From contig WGLR01000017.1 of NCBI GenBank assembly GCA_016125475.1, positions 1 through 64,000 of the forward strand: a stretch of 64,000 nucleotides of DNA, read 5' to 3'. A program made the position numbers and the translations under genes. This document shows positions 1 to 8,066 of the stretch, piece by piece; position 1 is the stretch's first letter; each line of letters opens with the position of its first letter. Source of the stretch: Betaproteobacteria bacterium (GTDB lineage Bacteria > Pseudomonadota > Gammaproteobacteria > Burkholderiales > Ga0077523). Under the pieces are notes generated by a model that was not told the DNA's origin, ran no database searches, and saw nothing but the letters and a program-made list of their open reading frames with translations.

Positions 1-675
1 AGCGTCGCCGACTACGCGATGGGGCTCGTGATCTCCGCGTGCCGCCGCATGCCCGAGGCGGAGCGCTACCTGCGCAACGGCGAATGGCACGGCACCTTCC
101 TGAAGCAGATCCTCGGCGTGGACGTGCACGGGGCCACGCTCGGGATCATCGGCATGGGGCGCATCGGCCAGGCGGTCGCACGACGTGCGCACGGATTCGA
201 GATGAAGGTGGTGTACCACAACCGCACGCGTCTCAAGCCGGAACAGGAGTCACAGAGCCACGCGCAGTACCGTTCACTGGACGACCTGCTGCGCGAGTCC
301 GACATCGTCGTGCTGCTGATCCCGTATTCGTCCGAGACGCACCACCTCGTCGGGGCGCGCGAGATCGCGCTCATGAAGCCCACGGCGGTCCTCGTGAACA
401 TCGCGCGCGGCGGCATCGTCGACGACGCCGCGCTCATCGATGCACTCCGCGCGCGAAGGATCTTCGCCGCGGCGCTCGACGTCTACGAGAACGAGCCGCA
501 CTTCAACCCCGGCTTTCTCGAGCTCGACAACGTCGTGCTGTCGCCGCACATCGCCTCGTCCTCGGAGCCGACGCGCAAGGCCATGGCGAACACCGCGGCG
601 CGCAACTGCATCGCGGCGCTCACGAGCGGGCAGCCGCCCCACCTGCTCAATCCCGACCTGAAGCGGCGGCCCTGA
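1..675 (+). CDS. D-2-hydroxyacid dehydrogenase, C-terminal part (5' end outside window)
   Basis: The frame is open from the first base, so this is the 3' part of a longer gene. It encodes the NAD-binding domain of the D-isomer-specific 2-hydroxyacid dehydrogenase family, which reduces 2-keto acids to D-2-hydroxyacids or the reverse. A Rossmann motif GIIGMGRIGQ is followed by an HNR stretch. The family catalytic positions are visible: Arg in NIARGG, Glu in ENEP and His in SPHIASSS. The internal ATG at 19 is not a credible start because typical family sequence (SVADYAMG) lies before it. The substrate cannot be told from the sequence. An amidase gene follows after 26 bases and may be co-transcribed. 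Confidence 0.93.
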   Translation, partial: SVADYAMGLVISACRRMPEAERYLRNGEWHGTFLKQILGVDVHGATLGIIGMGRIGQAVARRAHGFEMKVVYHNRTRLKPEQESQSHAQYRSLDDLLRESDIVVLLIPYSSETHHLVGAREIALMKPTAVLVNIARGGIVDDAALIDALRARRIFAAALDVYENEPHFNPGFLELDNVVLSPHIASSSEPTRKAMANTAARNCIAALTSGQPPHLLNPDLKRRP

Positions 676-701
676 TCACACGGGACGGAGGCAAGACGCC
701 C

Positions 702-2072
702 ATGAAGAAGGCTCGGCTGTACCGGCTCGGGCTTCGCGAAGCCGCGAACCTGATCCGTTCCGGAGACATCACGGCCGAGGAACTCGCCGCCGCGCTGATC
801 GAACGTGTCGCGGCGCGCGAGAAGGACGTCCGGGCGTGGGTCTGGTTCGATGCGGACCGCCTGCTCGCCGCAGCGCGTGCATCGGATGCCCGGCACGCCG
901 GGCGCGGCAGGAGTGACGACCCGCGCGATGCACTGTCGGCCGACGAGCGGGGGCTCCTGACCGGCGTGCCGGTGGCCGTGAAGGACATCGTCGACGTCGC
1001 CGGAATGCCGACCGGCATGGGTTCCCCCGTCTACGCCGACAACTGGCCGAGGCGTTCCGCCGCGCTCGTCGATGCGCTGACGCGGTCGGGCGCGATACCG
1101 ATGGGCAAGACGGTGACCACGGAGTTCGCGTTCATGGTGCCGGCCGGGACGCGCAATCCGTGGAATCCCGCGCACACACCGGGCGGTTCGTCGAGCGGTT
1201 CTGCGGCGGCGGTCGCGTGCGGCATGGCGCCCGCGGCGATCGCGACGCAGACGAACGGATCGGTGATCCGCCCCGCCGCCTTCTGCGGGGTGGTCGGTTT
1301 CAAGCCGGGCCGGGGTCAGATCGCACTCGACGGCGTGCTGCCGTTCTCGGGCACGCTCGATCAGCCGGGCGTCATCGCTCGCAGCGTCGACGACGCCGCG
1401 CTCGCCGCGTCGTGGCTCACGCGTCGCGAGGGCGCCATCGGTCATCGTGTCGTCTCGCTGAAGACCGCTCCCAGGCTGCTCGCCGTGCGCTCACCCGTGT
1501 GGGAGCGCGCGACGTCCGTGCAGCGCGAACGTCTCTCCGCGGACGTCGCCACGTTGCGGCGTGGCGGTGCGGAGGTCGACGAACGCGAGCTGCCCGATCA
1601 CTTCGCCGAGGCGTACGGCATTCATCGCACGATCATGCTCCACGAAGCCGCGCGTGGCGCGCGCGCCTTGCGCAAACGCCATCGCGCCCTGTTCAGCGAT
1701 TATCTGAACGCCGCTCTCGACGAAGGCGAGCGCATCGGCGTTCGCGAATACCGTGCGGCGGTGCGTGCCTGTGGCACGTTCATCACCGAATTCTCCCGGT
1801 TCCTCACCGACCGCTACGACGCGATCGTCACACCGCCCGCGCCGGGCGAGGCGCCGGCCGGCCTGGACGGAACCGGGGATCCCGCGTTCTGCACGCTCTG
1901 GACGCTGCTGGGCGTGCCCGCGATCACGATCCCGACAGCGCTGGGGCCCGGCGGCCTGCCTCTCGGGCTGCAGATCGTCGCACGTCCTGGTGAATGCAAT
2001 GCGCTGCTCGCGGTCGCGGCGTGGTGCGAGGCCCGCCTGCCTTTCCGGAACCGTCTCCTGAACGCACGCTGA
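702..2072 (+). CDS. amidase signature family hydrolase
   Basis: A 456-residue amidase-signature enzyme, predicted to hydrolyse a C-N amide bond with a Ser-cisSer-Lys triad. The lysine lies in PVAVKDIVD. The glycine/serine-rich loop reads GGSSSGSAAAVACG, and the nucleophile serine falls in NGSVIRPAAFCG, where most members have GGSIR. The start at 702 is set by a GGAGGC ribosome site at 687-692; the reading frame is open further upstream but overlaps the dehydrogenase. Length is normal for the family. A GatA role is unlikely because no gatB or gatC is adjacent. The substrate is unknown. The close spacing to the hydroxyacid dehydrogenase suggests a small catabolic operon. Confidence 0.9.
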   Translation: MKKARLYRLGLREAANLIRSGDITAEELAAALIERVAAREKDVRAWVWFDADRLLAAARASDARHAGRGRSDDPRDALSADERGLLTGVPVAVKDIVDVAGMPTGMGSPVYADNWPRRSAALVDALTRSGAIPMGKTVTTEFAFMVPAGTRNPWNPAHTPGGSSSGSAAAVACGMAPAAIATQTNGSVIRPAAFCGVVGFKPGRGQIALDGVLPFSGTLDQPGVIARSVDDAALAASWLTRREGAIGHRVVSLKTAPRLLAVRSPVWERATSVQRERLSADVATLRRGGAEVDERELPDHFAEAYGIHRTIMLHEAARGARALRKRHRALFSDYLNAALDEGERIGVREYRAAVRACGTFITEFSRFLTDRYDAIVTPPAPGEAPAGLDGTGDPAFCTLWTLLGVPAITIPTALGPGGLPLGLQIVARPGECNALLAVAAWCEARLPFRNRLLNAR

Positions 2073-2157
2073 GCGAACGCTCGCGGTCATACCGTCCCGC
2101 ACGAGAGGCCGACGAACCCGGACGGACCCTGACGGAGCCCGCCGCGGGACGCCGCGG

Positions 2158-3189
2158 TCAGTCCGGCGCCGACGGAAAGCGAAACCGTTTCACCATCTGG
2201 TCCTGGCCCCGGTAGAGCCGGATCGCGACGATGTCGCCCGGGTGGTGACGCCGCACGACATTCGCGAGATCCTCGATGTCGCGAACCAGGTCGTCGTCGA
2301 TCGCGAGGATCACGTCGCCCTGGCGCAGGCCTGCCCGTGCGCCGTGCCCGCCCGGATCGATCGAGCCGATCACGGCACCGCGTTCCGCGAACAGGTGATC
2401 CCGTTCCTCCAGCGTGATGTCGTGCACGACGACCCCGAGAACGTCGATGTCGCGCGCCTTCGGCGCCGACGGCTCCGCCGCGGGATCCGGGGCGGTGCCC
2501 GAGTCTGCCTGTGCGCGCAGTTCCGCGAGCCGGGCGTCGTAGACCTCCTTGGGGATGATGCCCGCGCGATAGACGTCCTCGAGTTCCTGCATCTCCGCTT
2601 CCGAAGCGGCGCTGCGACGTTCGTCGGACGAAGGGCGTGCGGGCGGTGTGGCGCTGGCCGTTTCCTCGACGTGGCGAAGCAGGACCTGGCTGAATCCGTA
2701 GGACTGGGCAGGCAGGCGCGATACGGTGAGCAGGACACCGTCACCGAATTTCCCCGCGGCGACACGCACGAGAGACGCGATTCCCCGATTGTCCATGCCG
2801 GAGTACACGACGGCCTTGCCGGCCACGCTGCCGAACGTGGCGGGCTCGTCGCCGACCTTCGACAGACGGGTCCAGTTCTTCCGGACGTCCGCCAGTGCGC
2901 CGGCGAGGACTGCGTCCACGTCGTGATCCGGCTCGTAGCGGATCGACATCGAGGAACTGCGGGAACGAATCTCGGCCGAATCCGGCTTCCGGCTCGCGAG
3001 GTGCCAGCCCTTCGGGACCTCGAGGTAGAAGTGGCCGGCAGGATCGGCATAGTGCGTCTGGGCGAGGGCCGCGGGCGTGCTGCAAAGCAGCACCGCGCAG
3101 GCCGCGGCCCGGCACAGGCGAACCATCGCGAGAGGGCCGGAGCGGAAAGGCCCGACTTTCGAAACGAACTGGGACACACGCAGCACCAT
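2158..3189 (-). CDS. secreted PDZ-domain protein
   Basis: A 343-residue protein with an N-terminal export signal (hydrophobic AAACAVLLCSTPAALA, about residues 28-43). An extracytoplasmic region follows, then a short SHOCT-like helical stretch (LEDVYRAGIIPKEVYDARLA, about 203-222) and a C-terminal PDZ domain (about 255-340). The PDZ part has GARAGLRQGDVILAIDD, the usual peptide-binding groove region. No protease domain is present, so it is more likely a periplasmic adaptor than a DegP-type enzyme. The start at 3189 is preceded by GGAGG six bases upstream. An internal ATG at 3126 would give a more usual signal peptide but lacks a ribosome site. Function unknown. Confidence 0.85.
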   Translation of the reverse strand: MVLRVSQFVSKVGPFRSGPLAMVRLCRAAACAVLLCSTPAALAQTHYADPAGHFYLEVPKGWHLASRKPDSAEIRSRSSSMSIRYEPDHDVDAVLAGALADVRKNWTRLSKVGDEPATFGSVAGKAVVYSGMDNRGIASLVRVAAGKFGDGVLLTVSRLPAQSYGFSQVLLRHVEETASATPPARPSSDERRSAASEAEMQELEDVYRAGIIPKEVYDARLAELRAQADSGTAPDPAAEPSAPKARDIDVLGVVVHDITLEERDHLFAERGAVIGSIDPGGHGARAGLRQGDVILAIDDDLVRDIEDLANVVRRHHPGDIVAIRLYRGQDQMVKRFRFPSAPD

Positions 3190-3303
3190 TGTCCTCCATA
3201 CAGCCTGTCACGATTCAATGATGGGTGTCGCGGGCGGCACGCACAATCCGGACATTCGAGCGCTGTCCAGGGACATCCCGTTCGCCGGCACCCGGGAACA
3301 TCG

Positions 3304-3319
3304 TCACGTTATGACGTGA
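3304..3319. promoter_or_regulatory. inverted repeat, candidate operator
   Basis: TCACGT-TATG-ACGTGA is a perfect six-base-arm inverted repeat. It lies 115-130 bases upstream of the PDZ gene start, between two minus-strand genes. Its 16-base size and N4 centre suit a dimeric regulator, but no regulator can be named. A termination role for the lipoprotein gene is less likely because no T-tract follows. Confidence 0.3.
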
Positions 3320-3428
3320 TTGCCGCTCTTCGGTTCACGTTCGCCGAGGGCGAGAACCGCCGGATGCAGGCGCCGGCCCGTGCTGCGGGCGCAGGTGCAC
3401 CGCGCCGCCCCGGGGCGGCGCGGGGAAC

Positions 3429-3851
3429 TCACGCAGGGGGAAGGAGTCTGACGACGCCGTGAGCGACGCGGCGGGCGACCGCGGTCTCGGAGTCGATGCC
3501 CTCCGAGTAGGAGAGAATCTCGAAGCCGGGTGCGCCGTTCCGGTACGCGATCTCCTCGGCGCGCCTCTGGAAGAGATCCTGGGCCTCGCCATCGCCGCCC
3601 GTGGAGAACCGCTTCTTGCGCAGCCTGATCTCGACGCGGTGCACGTCGAGACGCTCCGCGCGGACTTCCCAGTTCGGGGCGAGCGGATCGAGCACGTAGT
3701 AGGCCGCGGCGCCGATCACGACGCCGGCCAGGATCGCATCGGCCGGCGGCTGGAAGTCGGCCGAGATCGCGACCGGATTGTCCGGGAACAGGCGGTACGA
3801 TGCGCAGCCGTTCAGCACGGCGAGCATTGCGACGAGGGGAACGAGGCGCAT
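3429..3851 (-). CDS. small lipoprotein of unknown function
   Basis: A 140-residue protein with a lipoprotein signal: the lipobox LNGC ends at about residue 16, after a short hydrophobic stretch. It should be lipidated and membrane-anchored facing the periplasm. The C-terminal half is charged (VEIRLRKKRF, then DLFQRRAEEIAYRNG). No family is recognised with certainty. A strong GGAGGAG ribosome site precedes the ATG at 3851; the longer open frame upstream is not coding. It is divergent from the antiporter cluster. Confidence 0.8.
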   Translation of the reverse strand: MRLVPLVAMLAVLNGCASYRLFPDNPVAISADFQPPADAILAGVVIGAAAYYVLDPLAPNWEVRAERLDVHRVEIRLRKKRFSTGGDGEAQDLFQRRAEEIAYRNGAPGFEILSYSEGIDSETAVARRVAHGVVRLLPPA

Positions 3852-4184
3852 CGGGGTCTCCTCCGGGATCGGGACGGCATTCCGCGCACACGAGGCGTGT
3901 GCGCTCGTGTAACGGTGACAGTACCCGGTAACGGCTTCGCGCGAGGGGTCTTTAGGCCCCGACGTCCGTCGCCCGTGGCCGGATGGGGCTGAAGCGCAGC
4001 CGTCCGACCGGATTGCGGCCGCGAGAGTCGCTGTGGTACGTTTCGGCGGTTTCATTGGTTCGGGCCTCGAGATCGACAGCGTCGTGTGTTCCTTCGCGCG
4101 CCGCGATCGATCCAGGGCACGGGGCCGGCGGGCAGGAGGCGTGCAGGAGCGGCGGAGCGCCTGCATCGAAAAAGACAACCAACG
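3852..4184. other. divergent intergenic region upstream of antiporter operon
   Basis: 333 bases between the minus-strand lipoprotein gene and mrpE. It must hold the promoters of both, but no convincing -35/-10 pair was found. No other gene is supported. Confidence 0.6.
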
Positions 4185-4661
4185 ATGATTCCAACACTGA
4201 GTCTGGTGGCCAGTCTGTTCGTCTTCTGGCTGCTCCTGTCGGGATACTTCCAGGCGTTCCTGATCTCTGCGGGGCTCGGGTCGGCCATTGCCGTCGCGCT
4301 GTTTGCGCGCCGCATGGACGTCGCGGATCGCGAGGGGCACCCGATCGACCGGGGCTTTCGCGCGCTGGCCTACTGGCCGTGGCTCGTACTCGAGATCATC
4401 AAGTCCGGGTGGGCCGTCACGCGCATCATTCTCGACCCCCGACTGCCTGTGAGTCCGACACTCGTGCGATTCCGGCCTTCGCAGCGGACCGCGGTCGGGC
4501 TCGTCACGCACGCGAACTCCATCACGCTCACGCCGGGCACGCTCACGGTCGAGGCCTCCGAAAAGGAGTTCCTCGTGCACGGTCTCACGCGCGACGGTGC
4601 AGAGGGCTGCGTGGACAGCGAGATGGACCGCCGCGTCACGCACTTCGAGGGGACCACCTGA
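4185..4661 (+). CDS. mrpE: MrpE/MnhE-type antiporter subunit
   Basis: A 158-residue membrane protein of the MrpE (MbhA) family, an accessory subunit of multi-subunit Na+/H+ antiporters. Two hydrophobic segments near the N-terminus (about 5-30 and 60-75) precede a cytoplasmic domain with the family's VTHANSITLTPGT stretch. It is the first gene of the operon. The ATG at 4185 has only an A-rich leader and no clear Shine-Dalgarno. Its stop overlaps the ATG of mrpF by one base (TGATG). Confidence 0.92.
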   Translation: MIPTLSLVASLFVFWLLLSGYFQAFLISAGLGSAIAVALFARRMDVADREGHPIDRGFRALAYWPWLVLEIIKSGWAVTRIILDPRLPVSPTLVRFRPSQRTAVGLVTHANSITLTPGTLTVEASEKEFLVHGLTRDGAEGCVDSEMDRRVTHFEGTT

Positions 4662-4945
4662 TGTTCGTCGCCGTCACCGCCGCGCTCGTCGTCGCGCTCG
4701 CGCTCGCGCTCGTGCGCGCGGCGCTCGGGCCGACCGTGTTCGATCGCGTGCAGGCCGCGAACACCGTCGGGACGCTCGCGATCCTCATGCTCGCAGCGCT
4801 CGGCTTCGTTTCCGACCGGCCCGAGTTCCTCGATCTCGCGATCGTCTATGCACTCCTGAACGTCGTCGGGACCTTCGCGGTGCTCAAATTCTTCCGGTAC
4901 GGGGATCTCGGTCATCCCGGCGAAGAGACGGAGCAGCGGCCGTGA
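4661..4945 (+). CDS. mrpF: MrpF/MnhF-type antiporter subunit
   Basis: A 94-residue protein with three hydrophobic helices, matching MrpF (MbhB). The family pattern GPTVFDRVQAANT is present near residues 24-36. It is a small membrane subunit needed for assembly and activity of Mrp complexes. It starts within the stop of mrpE, and its own stop lies inside the GTGA start of mrpG, so translation is probably coupled. Confidence 0.92.
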   Translation: MFVAVTAALVVALALALVRAALGPTVFDRVQAANTVGTLAILMLAALGFVSDRPEFLDLAIVYALLNVVGTFAVLKFFRYGDLGHPGEETEQRP

Positions 4946-5256
4946 GCACGATCGTCGACATCCTGAGCTGGGTGCTGCTCGTCGCGGGCGGATTCTTCTG
5001 CATCGTGGGGACCATCGGTCTGAACCGGATGCCCGATTTCTTCACACGCATGCACGCCGCCAGCGTGACCGATACGCTCGGCGCGGGTTTCGTGCTGCTC
5101 GGGCTCATGCTCCAGGCCGGCTGGACCCTCGTGATGGTCAAGCTGGTGTTCATCGGACTGCTCATCTTCTTCACGAGCCCCGCCGCCACCCACGCGCTCG
5201 CGAAGGCCGCGATCGCGCGCGGCCTCAAGCCGCTGCTGCACAGGGACGAGTCATGA
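4942..5256 (+). CDS. mrpG: MrpG/MnhG-type antiporter subunit
   Basis: A 104-residue protein with three hydrophobic helices and the MrpG signature GLNRMPDFFTRMHAAS. The start is GTG at 4942, overlapping the mrpF stop by four bases. It corresponds to MbhC in archaeal membrane-bound hydrogenases. Known role: structural subunit of the Mrp cation/proton antiporter. The stop overlaps the next start (ATGA). Confidence 0.92.
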   Translation: MSTIVDILSWVLLVAGGFFCIVGTIGLNRMPDFFTRMHAASVTDTLGAGFVLLGLMLQAGWTLVMVKLVFIGLLIFFTSPAATHALAKAAIARGLKPLLHRDES

Positions 5257-5801
5257 TCGACGCCCTCGTCGTCAACGCGCTGCTCACGATGATGGTGTTC
5301 ATCGTGCTCGTGATGGTGGGCCAGCGCAATCTCTTCGCGGTCGTGATTCTCGGGGGCATCTACAGCTTCCTGATGGCCACGGCTCTCGTCGCACTCGACG
5401 CGGTCGACGTCGCGATGACCGAGGCGTCGGTCGGTGCGGGCATCTCGACCGTCCTGCTGCTCGGTGCGCTCTACCTCACCCGCGGGGACGAGGCGAAGCC
5501 CATGCGGCATTCGACCATCCCCCTGATCGTGTCGGTCGCGGTCGGGGCAGCCCTCGTCTACGGCTCGCTCGGCCTGCCCGCATTCTCGGACCCGAACGCA
5601 CCGATCCAGACCCACGTCGCGCCGCGATACCTCAAGGAAACATTGAGTGCCACGGGTGTCCCGAACGCCGTCACGTCCGTGCTTGCCTCCTACCGGGGCT
5701 ACGACACGCTCGGCGAGACGACGGTCGTGTTCACGGCCGGGGCGGGCGTCATCGCCCTGTTGCGGCGTCGCCGGCGCATCCGGGAAGACGAAGAAAGATG
5801 A
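5253..5801 (+). CDS. MbhD/MbhE-like (DUF4040) antiporter subunit
   Basis: A 182-residue membrane protein that appears to join two parts. The N-terminal 80 or so residues resemble DUF4040/MbhD, with MTEASVGAGIS near residues 54-64. A second part resembles MbhE, with a periplasmic loop ending in GYDTLGETTVVFTAGAG. In canonical Mrp complexes this region is the C-terminus of the large MrpA subunit; here it stands alone, as in Mbh-type clusters. The Glu in MTEAS is in the position proposed to line the proton path. ATGA overlaps occur at both ends. Confidence 0.85.
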   Translation: MIDALVVNALLTMMVFIVLVMVGQRNLFAVVILGGIYSFLMATALVALDAVDVAMTEASVGAGISTVLLLGALYLTRGDEAKPMRHSTIPLIVSVAVGAALVYGSLGLPAFSDPNAPIQTHVAPRYLKETLSATGVPNAVTSVLASYRGYDTLGETTVVFTAGAGVIALLRRRRRIREDEER

Positions 5802-6229
5802 GGCGCGACATCGTCCTCCGGGTGATCGCGAAGCTGATCATCCCGTTCATGCTGCTGTTCGCGCTATACGTGCAGTTCCACGGCGATTTCGGTCCGGGCG
5901 GCGGATTCCAGGCGGGCGTGATCATCGCGACCGCCGTCATCTTCTATGCACTGATCTTCGGTCTTCCCGCCGCACGGCAGCTCCTGCCCGAATGGATCGT
6001 GGAGACCATGGTCGCGAGCGGGGTCCTCGTCTACGCGGGCGTGGGCATCGTCTCACTGCTGCTCGGCGGCAGCTACCTCGATTATTCGGTGCTCGCCCAT
6101 GACGCCGTGCACGGGCAGGAACGCGGGATCTTCTGGGTCGAAGTCGGCGTCGCGATCACCGTGTCGGGCGTGATGCTCAAGATCTTCTACATGTTCGCGG
6201 GCCGCAGGCGGGACGAGGACAACGGATGA
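5798..6229 (+). CDS. mrpB: MrpB/MnhB-type antiporter subunit
   Basis: A 143-residue protein with four predicted helices and the MrpB hallmark FHGDFGPGGGFQAGV at about residues 27-41. It is a core membrane subunit of Mrp antiporters (MbhF in hydrogenases). It starts in the ATGA overlap with the preceding gene and ends in an ATGA overlap with mrpC. Confidence 0.93.
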   Translation: MRRDIVLRVIAKLIIPFMLLFALYVQFHGDFGPGGGFQAGVIIATAVIFYALIFGLPAARQLLPEWIVETMVASGVLVYAGVGIVSLLLGGSYLDYSVLAHDAVHGQERGIFWVEVGVAITVSGVMLKIFYMFAGRRRDEDNG

Positions 6230-6585
6230 GCTTCGCGAGCCACTACAGCTACTGGGCGACGATCGTCCTCATGATCGCGGGGCTCTACGTCGTGATCGCG
6301 CGCGGCAACCTCGTGAAGAAGCTCATCGGACTCGGCATCTTCCAGACGTCGGTCTACCTGCTCTACGTCGCACCGGGCAAGCTGATCGGCGGTACCGCGC
6401 CGATCATCGCCGAGGGCTACAGGACCTACTCGAATCCGCTGCCGCACGTTCTGATACTCACCGCGATCGTGGTGGGTGTCGCCACCCTCGCGCTGGGCCT
6501 CGCGCTCGTCGTGCGCATCCGGGAAGCCTACGACACCATCGAGGAGGACGAGATCCTCCGTCTGGACGACGAGGACGGATCGTGA
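6226..6585 (+). CDS. mrpC: MrpC/NuoK-like antiporter subunit
   Basis: A 119-residue protein with three helices, homologous to NuoK of complex I. The motif LVKKLIGLGIFQTSVYLL is typical of MrpC. NuoK-type subunits carry buried acidic residues for proton transfer. Its stop overlaps the GTG start of the next gene by four bases. Confidence 0.93.
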   Translation: MSFASHYSYWATIVLMIAGLYVVIARGNLVKKLIGLGIFQTSVYLLYVAPGKLIGGTAPIIAEGYRTYSNPLPHVLILTAIVVGVATLALGLALVVRIREAYDTIEEDEILRLDDEDGS

Positions 6586-8066
6586 TCCTCGATCATCTGC
6601 CGGCGCTGCAGGTGGTCCTGCCCCTGATCAGCGCACCCGTGATCGTGCTCGTGCGCCGCAGCCGCTTCGCGTGGCTCATGGCCGTGGCGGTGAGCTGGGT
6701 CGCGGCCGCGATCGCGGTGATGCTCGCGATCCGCGTCGCGGACGCGGGCGTGATCTCCTACGCGCTCGGCAACTGGCAGCCGCCCTGGGGCATCGAGTAC
6801 CGGGTCGACCCGCTGAGCGCGTTCGTGCTCGTGCTCGTGGCAGGCACTGCCGCGATCGTCGCGCCGTTCTCGCGCATCAGCGTCGTCGCGGAACTGCCGC
6901 GCGAGCAGGAGTACCTGCTCTACGCGATGTTCTGCCTGTGCCTGGCCGGCCTGCTGGGCATCACGATCACGGGCGACGTCTTCAACCTCTTCGTGTTCCT
7001 CGAGATCTCCTCGCTGTCGACCTACGTGATGGTCGCGCTCGGTCAGAAGCGCCAGGCGCTCGCGGCGGCATACCGCTACCTGATCATGGGCACGATCGCG
7101 GCGACGTTCTACGTGATCGGGATCGGCATGCTCTACCTGATGACGGGCACGCTCAACATGGCCGACCTGTCCGTCCGGCTCGCGGACGTCACGGACGTCC
7201 GGCCCATCCTCGCCGCGTTCGCGTTCATCACCGTGGGCATCGGCCTGAAGCTCGCACTGTTCCCGCTGCACCAGTGGCTGCCGAACGCCTACACGTTCGC
7301 GCCGTCGGCTGTCACCGCGTTCCTCGGCGCCACGGCGACGAAGGTCTCGATCTACGTGCTGCTCCGGTTCTACTTCACCGTGTTCGGCACGACGCTGCTC
7401 TTCCGCGCCATGCCCACGGACCAGGTGCTCATGCTGCTGTCCCTGCTCGGTGCCGTGACGGCGTCGCTCGTCGCGGTGTTCCAGAAGGACATCAAGCGCA
7501 TGTTCGCGTACTCGAGCGTGGGCCAGGTCGGCTACATCACGCTCGGGATCAGTCTCGCGAACACCTCCGGCCTCACCGCAGCCGTGGTGCACCTGCTCAA
7601 TCACGCGGTCACGAAGGGCGCGATCTTCATTCTGATCGCGGGCATCACGCTGCGCACGGGCGGTGCGTCCGGGTTCGATCGCCTCAAGGGCATCGGCAGC
7701 CGGATGCCGTTCACGTCGTTCGGGATCGTCATCGGTGGCCTGAGCCTCATCGGCGTTCCCGGAACCGCCGGGTTCGTGAGCAAGTGGTACCTCGTTCTCG
7801 GCGCGATCCAGCGCGGGGAGTGGATCGTGGCCGCAGTCGTGCTCGCGAGTTCGCTGATCGCGGCCGCCTACGTCTGGAAATTCGTCGAGACGGCCTATCT
7901 CACGAAGCCGGACGAGTCGTCCGTGAAGGCCGGCGAGGCGCCGCTGCCGATGCTCGCCTTCGCGTGGTTCATGGTGGTCCTCTGCGTGTTCCTGGGGCTC
8001 GACACGTCCCTGTCGGTCGGAGGCGCCCGTGCGGCGGCGGACTTCCTGCTCGGGGGGCTGCGATGA
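6582..8066 (+). CDS. mrpD: MrpD-type proton-translocating subunit (NuoN/M-like)
   Basis: A 494-residue polytopic protein of the NuoL/M/N antiporter-like superfamily, closest in kind to MrpD. The conserved TM5 glutamate is in FVFLEISSLSTY and the TM7 lysine in GATATKVSIY. HQWLPNAYTFAP and NHAVTKGAIF are further family motifs. The start is GTG at 6582 in a GTGA overlap. It should carry out ion/proton exchange in the cytoplasmic membrane. It is the first of three such subunits in this operon. Confidence 0.93.
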   Translation: MILDHLPALQVVLPLISAPVIVLVRRSRFAWLMAVAVSWVAAAIAVMLAIRVADAGVISYALGNWQPPWGIEYRVDPLSAFVLVLVAGTAAIVAPFSRISVVAELPREQEYLLYAMFCLCLAGLLGITITGDVFNLFVFLEISSLSTYVMVALGQKRQALAAAYRYLIMGTIAATFYVIGIGMLYLMTGTLNMADLSVRLADVTDVRPILAAFAFITVGIGLKLALFPLHQWLPNAYTFAPSAVTAFLGATATKVSIYVLLRFYFTVFGTTLLFRAMPTDQVLMLLSLLGAVTASLVAVFQKDIKRMFAYSSVGQVGYITLGISLANTSGLTAAVVHLLNHAVTKGAIFILIAGITLRTGGASGFDRLKGIGSRMPFTSFGIVIGGLSLIGVPGTAGFVSKWYLVLGAIQRGEWIVAAVVLASSLIAAAYVWKFVETAYLTKPDESSVKAGEAPLPMLAFAWFMVVLCVFLGLDTSLSVGGARAAADFLLGGLR